Shown: positions 9,551 through 21,275, counted from the first letter of the stretch. The stretch: DNA of 64,000 nucleotides from Stenotrophomonas aracearum (GCF_031834615.1 NZ_CP115543.1:2615001-2679000); one strand, 5' to 3'. Notes: a model not told the origin generated them from the letters alone. Made by a program: numbers and translations.

Positions 9551-10327
9551 TCAAAACATGAACTGTTCGCTGAGGATCCGGTCTTCCAGGTTGTGTTCCG
9601 GATCGAACAGCAGGGTCACCCGGCGTTCGCGCGACTCCCGGATGGTCACCTCGACCACGTCGCGGGTTTCATGCGAATCGGCGGTCACGCTGACCGGGCG
9701 CTTGTAGGGATCGAGCACGCGGAAGCGTACTTCGGTGTCGGCCTTGAGGATCGCGCCGCGCCAGCGCCGCGGCCGGTACGGCGCCAACGGGGTCAGCGCG
9801 ATGGTGTGCGAGCCCAGCGGCAGGACCGGGCCATGCGCGGAGTAATTGTAGGCGGTGCTGCCGGCCGGCGTGGCCACCAGCACCCCGTCGCCGATCAGCT
9901 CGGCCACGCGCTCCTGCCCGTTGAGATCCACCCCGATATGCGCGGCCTGGCGGGTCTGGCGCAGCAGCGACACATCGTTGTAGGCAAGCGAGCCCGTGGT
10001 CGTGCCCGACTCGGTCAGCGCCAGCATTTCCAGCGGCCGCAGGTTGGCCGGTTCGGCCACCGCCAGCCGAGCGGGAAGCTCGCCATCGTCCTCCCGATAC
10101 TGGTTCATCAGGAACCCTACCGTGCCCAGCTTCATGCCGAACACCGGCCGCCCCAGCGCACCGTGCCGGTGCAGCGTCTGCAGCATGAAGCCATCCCCGC
10201 CCAGCGGGCACAGCACGTCAGCCTCTTCCGGCGCATGGTCGCCATAGCGCGCCACCATCGCCGCGCGGGCGAACTGCGCCGCTTCGGTGTTGCTGGCCAG
10301 GAAGGCGATGCGGGGGGTATCGCTCAT
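9551..10327 (-). CDS. nadK: NAD kinase
   Basis: A protein of 258 residues that phosphorylates NAD to NADP in the cytoplasm. The diagnostic GGDG motif is at residues 43-46 ([10 protein letters not shown]). The second conserved region is [31 protein letters not shown] stands where many homologues have an NE pair. The start ATG at 10327 leaves a normal-sized protein; the open frame continues upstream but only through intergenic repeat sequence. No good Shine-Dalgarno precedes the ATG. It is the first gene of a two-gene - strand operon with the nucleotidase. Confidence 0.93.
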   Translation of the reverse strand: MSDTPRIAFLASNTEAAQFARAAMVARYGDHAPEEADVLCPLGGDGFMLQTLHRHGALGRPVFGMKLGTVGFLMNQYREDDGELPARLAVAEPANLRPLEMLALTESGTTTGSLAYNDVSLLRQTRQAAHIGVDLNGQERVAELIGDGVLVATPAGSTAYNYSAHGPVLPLGSHTIALTPLAPYRPRRWRGAILKADTEVRFRVLDPYKRPVSVTADSHETRDVVEVTIRESRERRVTLLFDPEHNLEDRILSEQFMF

Positions 10328-10429
10328 GTGGGGGTCCGGTGGAGGGATTGCTGGTTGAAGCATAACCGGGGTGGGAGATCGCAGGTGCTTGCCTGGTCGC
10401 GAACAGCAGCGTTTCAGTTCATCCGTGCA

Positions 10430-10545
10430 GGGGCCGCCGCCGGGCAGCCCCGCTCCGGGACACGCCGTGAACCCATCCATGGGGGCTGCTAGAAAACATC
10501 CATGTTTTCTGGCGTCCCTCCGGGGGCTACCCGGCGGCCGCCCCC
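10430..10545. repeat. Palindromic intergenic element R2, copy 1
   Basis: An imperfect palindrome of about 115 bases. The outer arms are rich in GGGCCGCCGCCGGG and CCCGGCGGCCGCCCC. The centre is the perfect 20-base palindrome AGAAAACATCCATGTTTTCT at 10491-10510. A second copy in reverse orientation lies at 44961-45074, and a partial arm lies near 40418-40446. No coding capacity is supported. The stretch 10328-10869 holds only repeats. Confidence 0.8.
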
Positions 10546-10574
10546 ATACATGGTCGTGTGCGGTTGGGAACAGC

Positions 10575-10597
10575 GGACACGCGTGGCGTGTCACTAC
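10575..10597 (-). repeat. GTAG palindrome, ACACGC stem class
   Basis: On the minus strand the unit reads GTAG, then TGACACGCCACGCGTGTCC, a hairpin with GACACGC/GCGTGTC arms. It is the same class as units at 21403, 40272, 55544-55592 and 61949-62017. Confidence 0.8.
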
Positions 10598-10644
10598 GCG
10601 GATGGTCCGTCGGCGTAGTGGGGTTTCCCGTGGCCACCTGCCAA

Positions 10645-10831
10645 CTATCGGAGGGTCGGCGGGGGTGGGTTTGAGGGGGCACGAGCCGCATGGATGCGGC
10701 GATGAGCTTACATGGACGTACTTGCAGCGTCCCCCACAAACCCGCACCCGACGGCCCTGACCAAGGAAACCTCGCAGACCCCGGCTGTTCGCCAAAATCC
10801 AACAGCAGCCGGGCAAGGCCCGGCTCTACCG
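10645..10831. repeat. Long intergenic repeat R1, direct copy A
   Basis: This stretch of 187 bases is nearly identical, with roughly ten differences by eye, to 21501-21687 in the same orientation. It ends in a GTAG palindrome read on the other strand (CGGCTCTAC). Diverged copies in the opposite orientation are at 21068-21275 and 39960-40162. The R1 copies at 10.6 and 21.5 kb bracket all the frameshifted genes of the window. Confidence 0.9.
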
Positions 10832-10869
10832 GGTTGTTTGCAACCGCAGGATCGCGGGCGCCAGACTAC

Positions 10870-10897
10870 AAAAAGGCCCCGCCGAAGCGGGGCCTTT
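10870..10897 (-). terminator. Rho-independent terminator of the glutamate dehydrogenase gene
   Basis: The stem AAAGGCCCCGC/GCGGGGCCTTT has a four-base loop. On the minus strand it is followed by a T run (CCTTTTTGT). It lies about 25 bases after the natural stop of the glutamate dehydrogenase gene. Confidence 0.9.
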
Positions 10898-10922
10898 CTG
10901 CATCAAACGCTACCTGCAGCGC

Positions 10923-13900
10923 TTACGCGCCGTGGGCAGCCAGCTGGCCCGCTGGACCGCGACCGAGACGGTCGGGTAGTCCAGGGTCTTCTGCTCGGCG
11001 ACGTCGGCGAGCATGGCCAGGGTGAAGCGCAGGCTGGAATCGTCGCGCGCCATCCAGTTGGCGACCTTGTCCTCGGCACTGCTGCCGCGATGGTCAGCAC
11101 CTGGCCCACCAGCGCACGCTGATGCGCGGCCAGCTCGTCGCGCAACACGCCACGTGCCACGGCATGCCAGCGGCCGTTGACCTCCAGTGCGTCGATCTGT
11201 TCGAACAGCCACGGCAGCCGCAGCGCTTCGCCCAGGCGGAAATGCACCTTGGAAACGTCCACCGGCTTGAGCTTGCGGGTGCGTGCGGTTTCGATGATGT
11301 CGAAGGCCGGTTCCAGATACCGCAGCTCGGACAACTGCTGCGCCAGTGCCGGGGTCAGGCCCTTGTCCTGCCACTCCTGCACGCTGGCTTCGTACTGCGG
11401 GCGCTGCGCGTCCGACAGCACGCCCGACGCCACGCGAATGTCGTTGAACGGGCCGTGGTAACGCTCCACCGCCGCGGTGATGCCGGGCATCTGGCCGGGG
11501 CGCAGCAGCAACCAGCGCACGAACGAGCGTTGCAGGCGCCAGATCACTTCCAGCGCGTCGATCTGCACCGACTCGGGCACCTTGCCGTCCAGCGCATCGA
11601 TCTGCGTCCACAGCGCGCGCGCATCCAGCGTTTCGCGGCTGATGGTATAGGCCTTGGCAACCTCGCCGATGCTGCGACCGGTGTCTTCCTGCATGCGCAT
11701 CAGGAAGGTGGCGCCCATGCGATTGATGGTGGTGTTGGTGACCGCGGTGGCGATGATCTCGCGCTTGAGGCGGTGACGCTCCATCGCATCGGCGTACTTC
11801 TTCTGCAGCGGCTGCGGGAAGTAGCGCTGCAATTCCTTGGACAGGTACGGGTCTTCGGGAATGTCCGATTCCAGCAGCTGCTGGAACGCCACCAGCTTGG
11901 AGTACGACAACAACACCGACAGCTCCGGCCGGGTCAGGCCCTGGCCGCGCGCCTTGCGTGCCGACAGCTCGGCATCGGAGGGCAGGAACTCGATCTGCCG
12001 ATCCAGCAGGCCCTGCAGTTCCAGCGTGCGGATGAAATGCTGCTTGGAGCCGAGCCGCTTGACGCTCATGCGCTCCATCAGGCTGATGGCCTGGTTCTGC
12101 CGGTCGTCCTCCCACAGCACCAGATCGGCCACTTCATCGGTAGATAGACGCCAGCAGCTTGTTGCGCGCGTCATAGGTGAGCTTCTTGGCCTGCACCATG
12201 TCGTTGAGCAGGATCTTGATGTTGACCTCGTGATCGGAGGTGTCCACGCCGGCCGAGTTGTCGATGAAGTCGGTGTTGAGCAGCACGCCGGTCTGCGCCG
12301 CTTCGATACGACCCAGCTGGGTCAGGCCCAGGTTGCCGCCCTCGCCCACCACCTTGCAGCGCAACTCGCCACCGTTGACGCGCAGGCCGTTGTTGGCGCG
12401 GTCGCCCACATCGGCGTGCGATTCGCTGGCCGCCTTGACGTAGGTGCCGATACCGCCGTTCCAGAACAGGTCCACCGGCGCCTTGAGGATGGCGTTCATC
12501 AGCTCGTTGGGCGAGAGCTGCTTGACGTTGGCGTCCAGGCCCAGCGCTTCGCGCACCGGTGCACTGATGTCGATGGATTTGAGCGTACGCGGATAGATGT
12601 CGCCACCGGCGCTGATCAGCTTGGCGTCGTAATCGGCCCAGCTGGAACGCGGCAACTTGAAGAGGCGATCGCGCTCGGCAAAGGAAACCGCCGCATCCGG
12701 GTTCGGGTCCAGGAAGATGTGGCGGTGATCGAACGCGGCCAGCAGGCGGATATGCCTTGAAAGCAGCATGCCGTTGCCGGACACGTCGCCGGACATGTCG
12801 CCGATACCGACCACGCTGAAGTCCTGGCTCTGGCAATCGCGGCCCATGGCGCGGAAGTGGCGCTTGACCGATTCCCACGCGCCGCGCGCAGTGATGCCCA
12901 TGCCCTTGTGGTCGTAGCCAACCGAGCCGCCGGAGGCGAACGCGTCGCCCAGCCAGAAGCCGTGGTCCAGCGCCAGACCATTGGCGATATCGGAGAACGT
13001 GGCGGTGCCCTTGTCGGCCGCAACGACCAGGTACGGGTCGTCCTGATCGTGACGCACCACCTGCGGCGGAGGCACGATCTTGCCGCCGACGATGTTGTCG
13101 GTGATGTCGAGCAGGCCCTGGATAAAGAGCTTGTAGCAGGCGATGCCTTCTGCCTGGATGGCATCGCGGTCACCGCCCACCGGCGATCGCTTGACGTAGA
13201 AACCGCCCTTGGCACCGACCGGCACGATGACGGTGTTTTTCACCATCTGCGCCTTGACCAGGCCCAGCACTTCGGTGCGGAAATCCTCGCGCCGGTCAGA
13301 CCAGCGCAGGCCGCCACGCGCCACCGCGCCGAAGCGCAGATGCACGCCTTCCACGCGCGGGCCGTAGACGAAAATTTCGCGATACGGACGCGGCTTGGGC
13401 AGGTCCGGCACGCGCGCCGAATCCAGCTTGAAGCTGATGCAGTGGGGGTGCTTGCCGTTCTTGTCGGTCTGGTAGTAATTGGTGCGCAAGGTCGCATCGA
13501 TCACATCGATGAAGCTGCGCAGGATGCGGTCCTCGTCCAGGCTGGAGACGCGGTCCATCAGCTTGAGCAAGGTGGCGCGGGTGGCGTCCTGCTGCGCGTT
13601 GCGATCGCCGCCACGTGCTTCCAGCACGGCGTCCAGCGCCTTGAGCGTGGCCTCGTCGCCGCCTGCCAACGCAGACAGTTCTTCGCGCAGGCGTTCCTGG
13701 CCGGCGAAGATCTGCGCCTTGGTCTCGCTGCCGGTGGATGGATCGAAGCATGCTCGAACAATTCCACCAGCAGGCGCGCCAGCAACGGATAGCGGGTGAA
13801 GGTGGCTTCGACGTAGGCCTGCGAGAACGGCACCGCCGTCTGTAGCAGGTATTTGCAGTAGCCGCGCAGCAAGGCCACCTGGCGCCAGTGCAGGCCGGCC

Positions 13901-15925
13901 GCCAGGATCAGGCGATTGAAGCCGTCGTTTTCGGCATCGCCGTTCCAGATGCGCTCGAACGCTTCGCCGAAGCTGGCATCGGCGTGTGCGGCATTGATCT
14001 TGCCGGACGTCGATTCGACCTCGAAATCCTGGATATGACCGGCGTTTCGCCGACCTGCAACCGATATGGCCGCTCGGAAATCACGCGCAGGCCCATGTTT
14101 TCCATCATCGGCATCGCATCGGACAGCGGAATGTCGTCGAGCTGGCGGTACAGCTTCAGGCGCAGGCCTTCGCCCGCGTCCAGACGCATGCCGTCGTCGC
14201 GACGGATTTCCTGCAGGCTCAGATGCAGATCGTCCGGGCCATCCAGCGAGGCGAGATGCTCGACGTCGGACACCGCCGATTCGATCGAGGAATCTTCGAT
14301 ATAGCCGGCCGGCAGTGCGCGACCGAAGTTGGCCGCCATGCGCAGGCCGTTGGCCTCGCCATGCCGCGCAACCAACGCCTCGCGCAGGGCATCGCGCCAG
14401 TTGCGCAGCAGTTGCGCCAGCCGCGATTCGAGTTCGGTGGTGTTGAACTCCAGCGCCTCGCCGCTCTTGGGGCGCACGATCAGGTGCAGCTGCGCCAGCG
14501 GCGATTCGCCCAGCACCACGCTGGAGTCGATGTATTCGCCGTGCAGCGCATCCTCAACAAGGCTTCGATGCGCAGGCGCACATCGGTGTTGAAGCGTTCG
14601 CGCGGGATGTACACCAGCGCCGAGATGAAACGCCCGTACTTGTCGCGGCGCAGGAACAGGCGGCTACGCACACGCTCCTGCAGCCCGAGAATACCCATCG
14701 CGGTGCGGTACAGCTCTTCTTCGTTGGACTGGAACAGCTCCTCGCGCGGCAGCGTTTCCAGGATGTGGCGCAAGGCCTTGCCGCTATGGCTGCTCGGGGT
14801 CAGCCCCGATTTGCTCATCACGTATTCGTGGCGCTGACGCACCAGCGGAATTTCCCAGGGGCGGCGGTTGTAGGCGCTGGACGTGAACAGGCCCAGGAAG
14901 CGCTGCTCGCCGACGATGCGGCCCTTGGCGTCGAATTCCAGGATGCCGATGTAATCCATGTAACCGACCCGATGCACGCGCGAGCGTGCATTGGTCTTGG
15001 TCAGGATCAACGCATCCTTGAGCTTGGACGAGGCATTCAGGCCATGCGCGGCCAGCGTGGTCACCGGACGCGCCGGCGAGGTGTCGCGACCGCGCAGCAG
15101 GCCCAGGCCGGTCTCTTCCAGCGGTGCCAGCACATCCTGGCCACCCTGCTTCTCCACCCGATACTCGCGGTAGCCGAAGAAGGTGAAGTGGTCGGCCGCG
15201 GCCCAGCGCAGGAACTCCTGCGCCTCGTGCCGGTTGATGTCGTCGATCGGCAGGCGGCGGGTCGCCAGATCGTCGGCCAGCATGACCATGCGCTCGCGCA
15301 TCGCCGACCAGTCCTGCACGATGGCGCGCACCTCGGCCAGCACCTTGCGCACGGCCGCTTCCAGCTTGGGCATTTCTTCCGGCGGCTGGCGGTCGATCTC
15401 CAGCACCATCAACGATTCGCCCTTGCCCTCGCCCACTGCGGTGAGCTTGCCCGGACTTGTCGCGTGCGATGCGCAGCACCGGGTGGCCCAGCACGTGCAC
15501 GCCGATGCCCAGGTCGGCCAGGGTCATGCTGACCGAATCCACCAGAAACGGCATATCGTCGTTGACGATCTGCAGCAGGGTATGCGGCGACTCGTAGCCG
15601 TGGCCCTTCAAGGTCGGGTTGAACACCCGCACGTTGACCGTGCCGGCCTTGCGCGCGCGCGCGAACTCCAGCATGTCCGACGCCAGCGCCGCCCACTGCT
15701 CTGGTGGATGGTTCGGGAATTCGTCTTCCTCCATGCGCCGGTAGAAGTCGGCGGCGAACGCCTGGACTTCGGCCTGACGGGCGGCCGGGTAGCGCTTGCG
15801 CAACGCGGCAAACACGGCTCGAGGGTAACCGCCTGCGGTTCGGTGGCAAGCACGGGGACGGCACGTTCGGCGACCGGTTTGACCGACGTCGTGGACGATT
15901 TCGAAGCGGCTTTCTTGGCTGTCAT
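10923..15925 (-). pseudogene. gdhB: NAD-dependent glutamate dehydrogenase (180-kDa type), frameshifted
   Basis: The reading frame pieces add up to about 1,660 residues, the size of the large bacterial NAD-glutamate dehydrogenases that deaminate glutamate to 2-oxoglutarate. The start is the ATG at 15925 (MTAKKAASKSS). Recognisable parts include [30 protein letters not shown] with the catalytic-domain lysines, [17 protein letters not shown], and [15 protein letters not shown]. The frame changes near 15820, 15455, 14555, 14040, 13745, 12145, 11090 and 10950. Restoring one or two bases at each site joins the pieces without losing residues. The natural stop is probably TAA at 10923-10925. Each break is a tiny indel and conservation between breaks is perfect. 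I therefore suspect sequencing or assembly error rather than decay. If real, the gene is dead. Confidence 0.85.
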
Positions 15926-16523
15926 GAGTAGAGCTGGAATGCTCGGTGGAAAACCTGAATTGTACCGGGGCGCGGTGACGACGCCTTGCTGCATAGCGCA
16001 AATGTGCGGCCCACGATCGCCCTAGGCGGCATGCAGAGCACGACATCCATGTAGCGAGAACAGAGAACGCAGCGGCGGGAAGGCGGGGCTGGACCGCCAC
16101 AACCGGCAAAGTCCGGCCAAAGGCTTGGCACCAGAAGCGACGCGCACAACGAACCGTGTCGAAAGCCATGCTTCACCAATTCTGAACTGGACGGTATAGT
16201 CCACCGCGTGACTTCCCCCACCCCCACCGCCGCCGTGCTGGATGCACGCGATCACCGCGTGTGGAACGGCGCCGATGGATTTCACATCACTGACGGGACC
16301 TGTTGCGGTCCCGCGCCGGCCTGGACCGGCGTGACCACCCGCACTTCATGAGCCACCTGCTATTGAGCAGGATCGCCGTACCCGTGTTTCTTCTCCCTTC
16401 GTGCAGACGCCTCGCGGCGGCGCCGGTGGGCCGAGCATTTCCCGTGGACAGCTACCCGCGCGCGCGCGTTGCGCCGGTCGCGGTCCACCCCCAGCATTCA
16501 AACCAACACCGGAGTTCCCCCCG
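15926..16523. other. Divergent intergenic region, no supported gene
   Basis: These 598 bases separate the divergent glutamate dehydrogenase and efflux genes. They hold a promoter-like site with an overlapping palindrome at 16172-16203. Short inverted repeats occur at 16292-16312 (GGGAC/GTCCC) and 16356-16371 (CCTGCT/AGCAGG). A GTG-initiated frame of 47 codons starts at 16208 but resembles nothing I know. A TetR-type repressor gene, usual at such a place, is not recognisable. Confidence 0.5.
16172..16203 (+). promoter_or_regulatory. Putative promoter with overlapping operator for the efflux genes
   Basis: TTCACC at 16172-16177 and TATAGT at 16195-16200 are separated by 17 bases, close to sigma-70 consensus. 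The perfect inverted repeat TGGAC-GGTATA-GTCCA at 16188-16203 covers the -10 element, as expected for a TetR-type repressor site. No repressor gene is visible nearby. Confidence 0.55.
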
Positions 16524-17802
16524 ATGATCGCCCCACTCCGCACCCTCGCCCTGACGTGCGCAGTCGCCGTTGCGTTGACCGCCTGCAAGAAGCCGGAACA
16601 ACAGACGCCCCCGCCGCCGGAAGTGGGCGTGATCGAAGCCAAGGCCGATACCCTGCCGCTGCAGCGTGAGATGGTCGGCCGCCTGTCGCCGTACCGCAGC
16701 GCCGACGTGCGCGCCCGCGTGCCGGGCGTGCTGCTCAAGCGCGTCTACCAGGAAGGCCAGGACGTCAAGCAGGGCCAGGTGATGTTCCTGATCGACCCGG
16801 CGCCGCTCCGCAGGCCGCATTGAATGCCTCGCAGGCCGAGCTGGCCTCGGCACAGGCGACCGCGGCCAATGCCCGGGCCGCCGCCGTCCGCGCCCGTTCG
16901 CTGGCGCCGCAGCAGTTCGTGTCCAAGTCGGACCTGGACGCGGCCGAAGCCAACGAACGCTCCTCCGCCGCTGCCGTGCAGCAGGCGCAGGCGGCGCTGT
17001 CGAACGCCAAGATCAACCTCGGCTACGCCCAGGTGACATCGCCGATCGACGGCCGCGCCGGCAAGCGGGCGGCGACCGAAGGTGCGCTGGTCGGCCAGGG
17101 CGACATCACCCTGCTGACCACCGTGGACCAGCTCGACCCGCTGTACGTGAACTTCTCGATGAGCTGGACGAACTGACCCAGCTGCGCCAGGCCGAAGCCA
17201 AGGGCTCGGTGGCGCTGGCCGGCGACGGCAAGTCGACGGTGGCGGTGAAGCTCTCCGACGGCACTGCCTCAGCATCCGGGCACGCTGGACTACTCCTCGG
17301 CCGTGGTCGACCCCTCGACCGGCGCAGTGACCCTTCGCGCGGTGCTTCCGAACCCGGACGGATCTTCCTGCTGCCGGGCTCGTTCGTCAGCTTCCAGGCG
17401 GTCCTCGGTGAGCGCAAGAACGCGTTCCTGATACCGCTGCAGGCGCTGCAGCGCGATACCGTCGGCGGCTTCGTGATGGTGGTCGGCAAGGATGGCAAGG
17501 TGGTCCGCAAGAACGTCGTCACCGAAGGCCAGCAGGGCAGCAACTGGCTGGTCAGCAGCGGCCTGCAGCCGGGCGACCAGGTGATCGTCGCCGGCGTGCA
17601 GAAGGTGAAGGAAGATGCGCCGGCCACGGCCAAACCGTGGACCCCGGGTGCCCCGGGCGCCAATGGCCAGGCCCCGACGGGCGCTGCGCCCGCCGCTGCC
17701 GGCCAGGCACCGGCCGCGCAGGCCGACGCTGCGGCACCTGCCGACGCGGCCGCCAAGCCCCTCCGACGGCGCTCCGGCTGCCGGACCCGACCAAGACGGT
17801 GA
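16524..17802 (+). pseudogene. RND efflux periplasmic adaptor (AcrA/MexA type), frameshifted
   Basis: The first gene of a two-gene RND pump. The protein begins with a lipoprotein signal (LTCAVAVALTACKKP). The biotinyl-lipoyl-like start (LPLQREMVGRLSPYRSADV), a coiled-coil hairpin rich in Ala (around 16830-17000) and the beta-barrel domain (QVTSPIDGRAGKRA) follow. An unusually long Ala/Pro/Gly-rich tail comes after DQVIVAGVQKVKED. The frame breaks near 16805, 17160, 17270, 17362 and 17757; the breaks at 17270 and 17362 compensate each other. GGAG lies nine bases before the ATG. With no outer-membrane gene downstream, the layout resembles two-gene Sme pumps such as SmeGH, but I cannot prove identity. 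The indels look like sequence errors. Confidence 0.8.
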
Positions 17803-17817
17803 CGGGAACCCTCCGTC

Positions 17818-20800
17818 ATGCCTGGGACCCCCATTGAACACCCCGGTGTTCGCCTGGGTGGTCAGCGATTCTGATCTCGCTTGCGGGCGTGATCTCGATC
17901 CTGGGTCTGGGCGTGGAGTCCTACCCAAGCATCGCACCGCCGCAGGTGACGGTGAGCGCCACCTACCCCGGCGCCAGCGCCGACACCACCGAAAAGTCGG
18001 TCACCCAGGTGATCGGCCAGCAGCTGACCGGTATCGACCACCTGCTGTACTTGATCTTCCTCGTCGGCCTCGAACGGTCGTGCGCAGATCACCCTGACCT
18101 TCGAAACCGGCACCGATGCGGACATCGCGCAGGTGCAGGTACAGAACAAGGTGTCGCTGGCCACGCCGCGCCTGCCCACCGAAGTGACCCAGCAGGGCGT
18201 GGTGGTGGCCAAGGCCAACGCCGGCTTCCTGATGGTGGTGGCGCTGCAGTCGGACCGCGAGTCGATCACCCGCGACGCGCTGGACACGACATCGTGGGCT
18301 CGCGCGTGCTCGACCAGATCTCGCGTATCCCCGGCGTCGGCAGCACCCAGCAGTTCGGTTGCCGAGTACGCCATGAACATCTGGCTCAACCCGGAACGCA
18401 TGCAGGGCTTCGGGCTGTCGGCCACCCAGGTTCTGGCGGCGATCAAGGCACAGAACGTGCAGTTCGCGGCCGGTTCGCTGGGCTCGGATCCGTCCCCGGC
18501 CGGTCACTACTTCACCGCCACGGTCTCGGCCGAAGGACGCTTCAGCTCGCCTGACCAGTTCGAGAACATCATCCTGCGGGCCAATGCAGACGGCTCGCGG
18601 GTGATGTTGAAGGACGTGGCGCGCATTGCCTTCGGCGCCAACAACTACCGGCTTCGACACGCAGTACAACGGCAAGCCGACCGGTGCCTTCGCGATCCAG
18701 CTGCTGCCGGGTGCGAATGCACTGAACGTGGCCGACGCGGTACGCGCGAAGATGGAGGAGCTGCAGCCGAGCTTCCCGGCCGGCGTGACCTGGTTCTCGC
18801 CGGTGCGACAGCACCACGTTCGTGAAGATCTCGATCGAGGAAGTGGTCAAGACCCTGGTCGAAGCGATCGTGCTGGTCTTCCTGGTGATGCTGATCTTCC
18901 TGCAGAACTTCCGGGCGACGCTGATCCCGACGCTGGTCATTCCGGTGGCGCTGCTCGGCACGTTCCTGGGCATGAGCATCATCGGCTTCACGATCAACCA
19001 GCTGACGCTGTTCGCGATGGTGCTTGCCATCGGCATCGTGGTCGATGACGCGATCGTGGTGATCGAGAACGTCGAGCGCATCATGACCGAGGAGAAGCTG
19101 CCACCGAAGGCGGCGACCCAGAAGGCCATGACCCAGATCACCGGTGCGGTGGTGGCCATTACCGTGGTGCTGGCGGCGGTGTTCATTCCGTCGGCATTGC
19201 AGGGCGGCGCGGCCGGCGAGATCTACAAGCAGTTCGCGCTGACCATTGCGATCGCGATGGCGTTCTCGGCGTTCCTGGCGCTGGGCTTCACGCCGGCACT
19301 GTGCGCGACGTTCCTGAAGCCGACGCACGGCGAGCCGAACGTGGTGTACCGCACGTTCAACAAGTACTACGACAAGGTCAGCGGCACCTACGTGGGCCAC
19401 ATCACGTCGGCGGTGAAGCATGCGCCGCGCTGGATGATCCTGTTCGTGGTGCTGACCGCGCTGTGCGGTTTCCTGTTCACGCGCATGCCGGGCAGCTTCC
19501 TGCGGAAGAAGACCAGGGCTATGCGCTGGCGATCGTGCAGCTGCCGCCGGGTTCGACCAAGGCGCAGACCAACGCAACCTTCGCGCAGATGCGCGGGATC
19601 CTGGAAAAGCAGGATGGGTTCGAGGGCATGCTGCAGGTGGCCGGTTCAGCTTCGTGGGTTCGGGCGAAAACGTGGGCATGGGCTTCATCCGGTTGAAGCC
19701 GTGGGCGGACCGTGACATCACGGTGCCGGAGTTCATCGGCAACATGAACGGCGCGTTCTACGGGATCAAGGAAGCACAGATCTTCGTGGTCAACCTGCCG
19801 ACGGTGCAGGGCCTGGGCCAGTTCGGTGGTTTCGACATGTGGCTGCAGGATCGCGGCGGCGTGGGCTTCGAGCAGCTGACGCAGGCGCGCAACATCCTGC
19901 TGGGTAAGGCGGCGGAAGAGAAGGAACTGTTGACGGGCGTGCGCCCAAACGGGCTTGAAAACGCGCCGCAGCTGCAGCTGCACGTGGACCGGGTGCAGGC
20001 GCAGACGATGGGGCTGTCGGTGTCGGACGTGTACAGCACGATCCAGCTGATGCTGGCGCCGGTGTACGTGAACGACTTTCTCTACCAGGGTCGCATCAAG
20101 CGGGTGACGATGCAGGCGGACGGTCCGTTCCGGACCGGGGCGGAGTCGTTGAACAGCTTCTACACGCCGAGTTCGCTGCAGACCAACGCGGACGGTACGC
20201 CGGCAATGATTCCGCTGAGCACGGTAGTGCGGTCGGAATGGGTGTCGGCACCGCCGTCGCTGAGCCGTTACAACGGGTATTCGGCGATCAACATCGTGGG
20301 TTCGCAGGCACCGGGCCGCAGTTCGGGCGAGGCGATGCAGGCGATGGAGCGCATCGTGCAGGACGACCTGCCGGCGGGCTTCGGCTACGACTGGTCGGGC
20401 ATGTCCTACCAGGAAATCCTGGCGGGCAACGCGGCGACGCTGCTGCTGGTGCTGTCGATCGTGGTGGTGTTCCTGTGCCTTGCGGCGCTGTATGAAAGCT
20501 GGTCGATCCCGGTGGCGGTGCTGCTGGTGGTGCCGCTGGGCGTGCTGGGTGCGCTGGCGTTCTCGCTGGCGCGCGGGCTGCCGAACGATCTGTACTTCAA
20601 GATCGGCCTGATCACGGTGATCGGCCTGGCGGCGAAGAACGCGATCCTGATCGTGGAGTTCGCGGTGGAGCAGCGGGCGGCGGGCCGAAACCTGCGCGAT
20701 GCGACGATCGAGGCGGCGCGCCTGCGCTTCCGCCCGATCCTGATGACGTCGTTCGCGTTCATCATGGGCGTGATCCCGATGGCGATCTCGACCAGCAGGC

Positions 20801-20992
20801 GCTAACGCGCGTCACGCAATCGGTACCGGCGTGATTGGTGGCATGGTGTTCGCCACCTTCCTCGGCCTGCTGATGATCCCGGTGTTCTTCGTGGTGGTCC
20901 GCCGCATGCTGGGCGACAAGCTGGACGAACCGTCCAAGGAGTTCCTGGAACGCCAGGGCGACGCGAATACGGTGCATGGTCCGGATCGGTGA
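17818..20992 (+). pseudogene. RND efflux inner-membrane transporter (AcrB/MexB type), frameshifted
   Basis: A proton-driven drug exporter of the HAE1 RND family, about 1,055 residues when frames are joined. Visible landmarks are VESYPSIAPPQVTVSATYPGAS, the porter-domain VGSTQQFG, and the TM4 aspartate pair in GIVVDDAIVVIENVER with its surrounding helices. VQLPPGSTKAQTN, the TM10 region GLAAKNAILIVEFA, and the final FFVVVRRMLGDKLDEP also fit. The N-terminus is damaged around 17835. The frame breaks near 17868, 18050, 18285, 18358, 18651, 18809, 19505, 19643 and 20796, each by one or two bases and sometimes with an adjacent substitution. Between breaks all membrane segments are intact. It follows the adaptor directly and ends in a strong terminator. 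Confidence 0.85.
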
Positions 20993-21013
20993 TCTGCAGT
21001 AACTTGTAATGCG

Positions 21014-21045
21014 AAAGGCCCCGGAGCGATCCGGGGCCTTTTTTT
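21014..21045 (+). terminator. Rho-independent terminator of the efflux operon
   Basis: The stem AAAGGCCCCGGA/TCCGGGGCCTTT has a GCGA loop and is followed by seven or more T residues. It lies 22 bases after the transporter stop codon. Confidence 0.93.
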
Positions 21046-21067
21046 GTGCGGCAGTTGCCAACGTCGC

Positions 21068-21275
21068 GTGGCGCCGGGCCCTGCCCGGCTGTTGGTGGTT
21101 TTGGGCGAACAGCCCTGGGGTGCAAGGGTTCCCTGGCTTGGGCCGCCCAGTGCCGGTTTCAGGGGTCGCCGCAAGTACGTCCATGTAGGCTACGCGACCA
21201 TCCATGGCGCCGAGTACCCCGCAAACCGACCCCGGGCGACCCTTTGACAATTGGCCGGTGGCCATGGGAAACGCC
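21068..21275. repeat. R1 repeat, inverted diverged copy
   Basis: This begins with a degenerate GTAG palindrome (GCCGGGCCCTGCCCGGC). It then follows the reverse complement of the R1 copies at 10645 and 21501 for about 200 bases, with clear divergence. It shares the block GCAAGTACGTCCATGTA, and the order of all other blocks is conserved. With the copy at 21501 it forms a large inverted repeat. Confidence 0.75.

Noticed and set aside
10328..10869. An N-terminally longer NAD kinase
   Set aside because: The open frame continues upstream of 10327 only through R1, R2 and GTAG repeats, and the encoded residues resemble nothing in NAD kinases.
16208..16351. A GTG-initiated 47-codon gene downstream of the efflux promoter
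   Set aside because: No family resemblance, no Shine-Dalgarno, and its position in the error-prone block make it unsafe. Recorded only within the intergenic entry.
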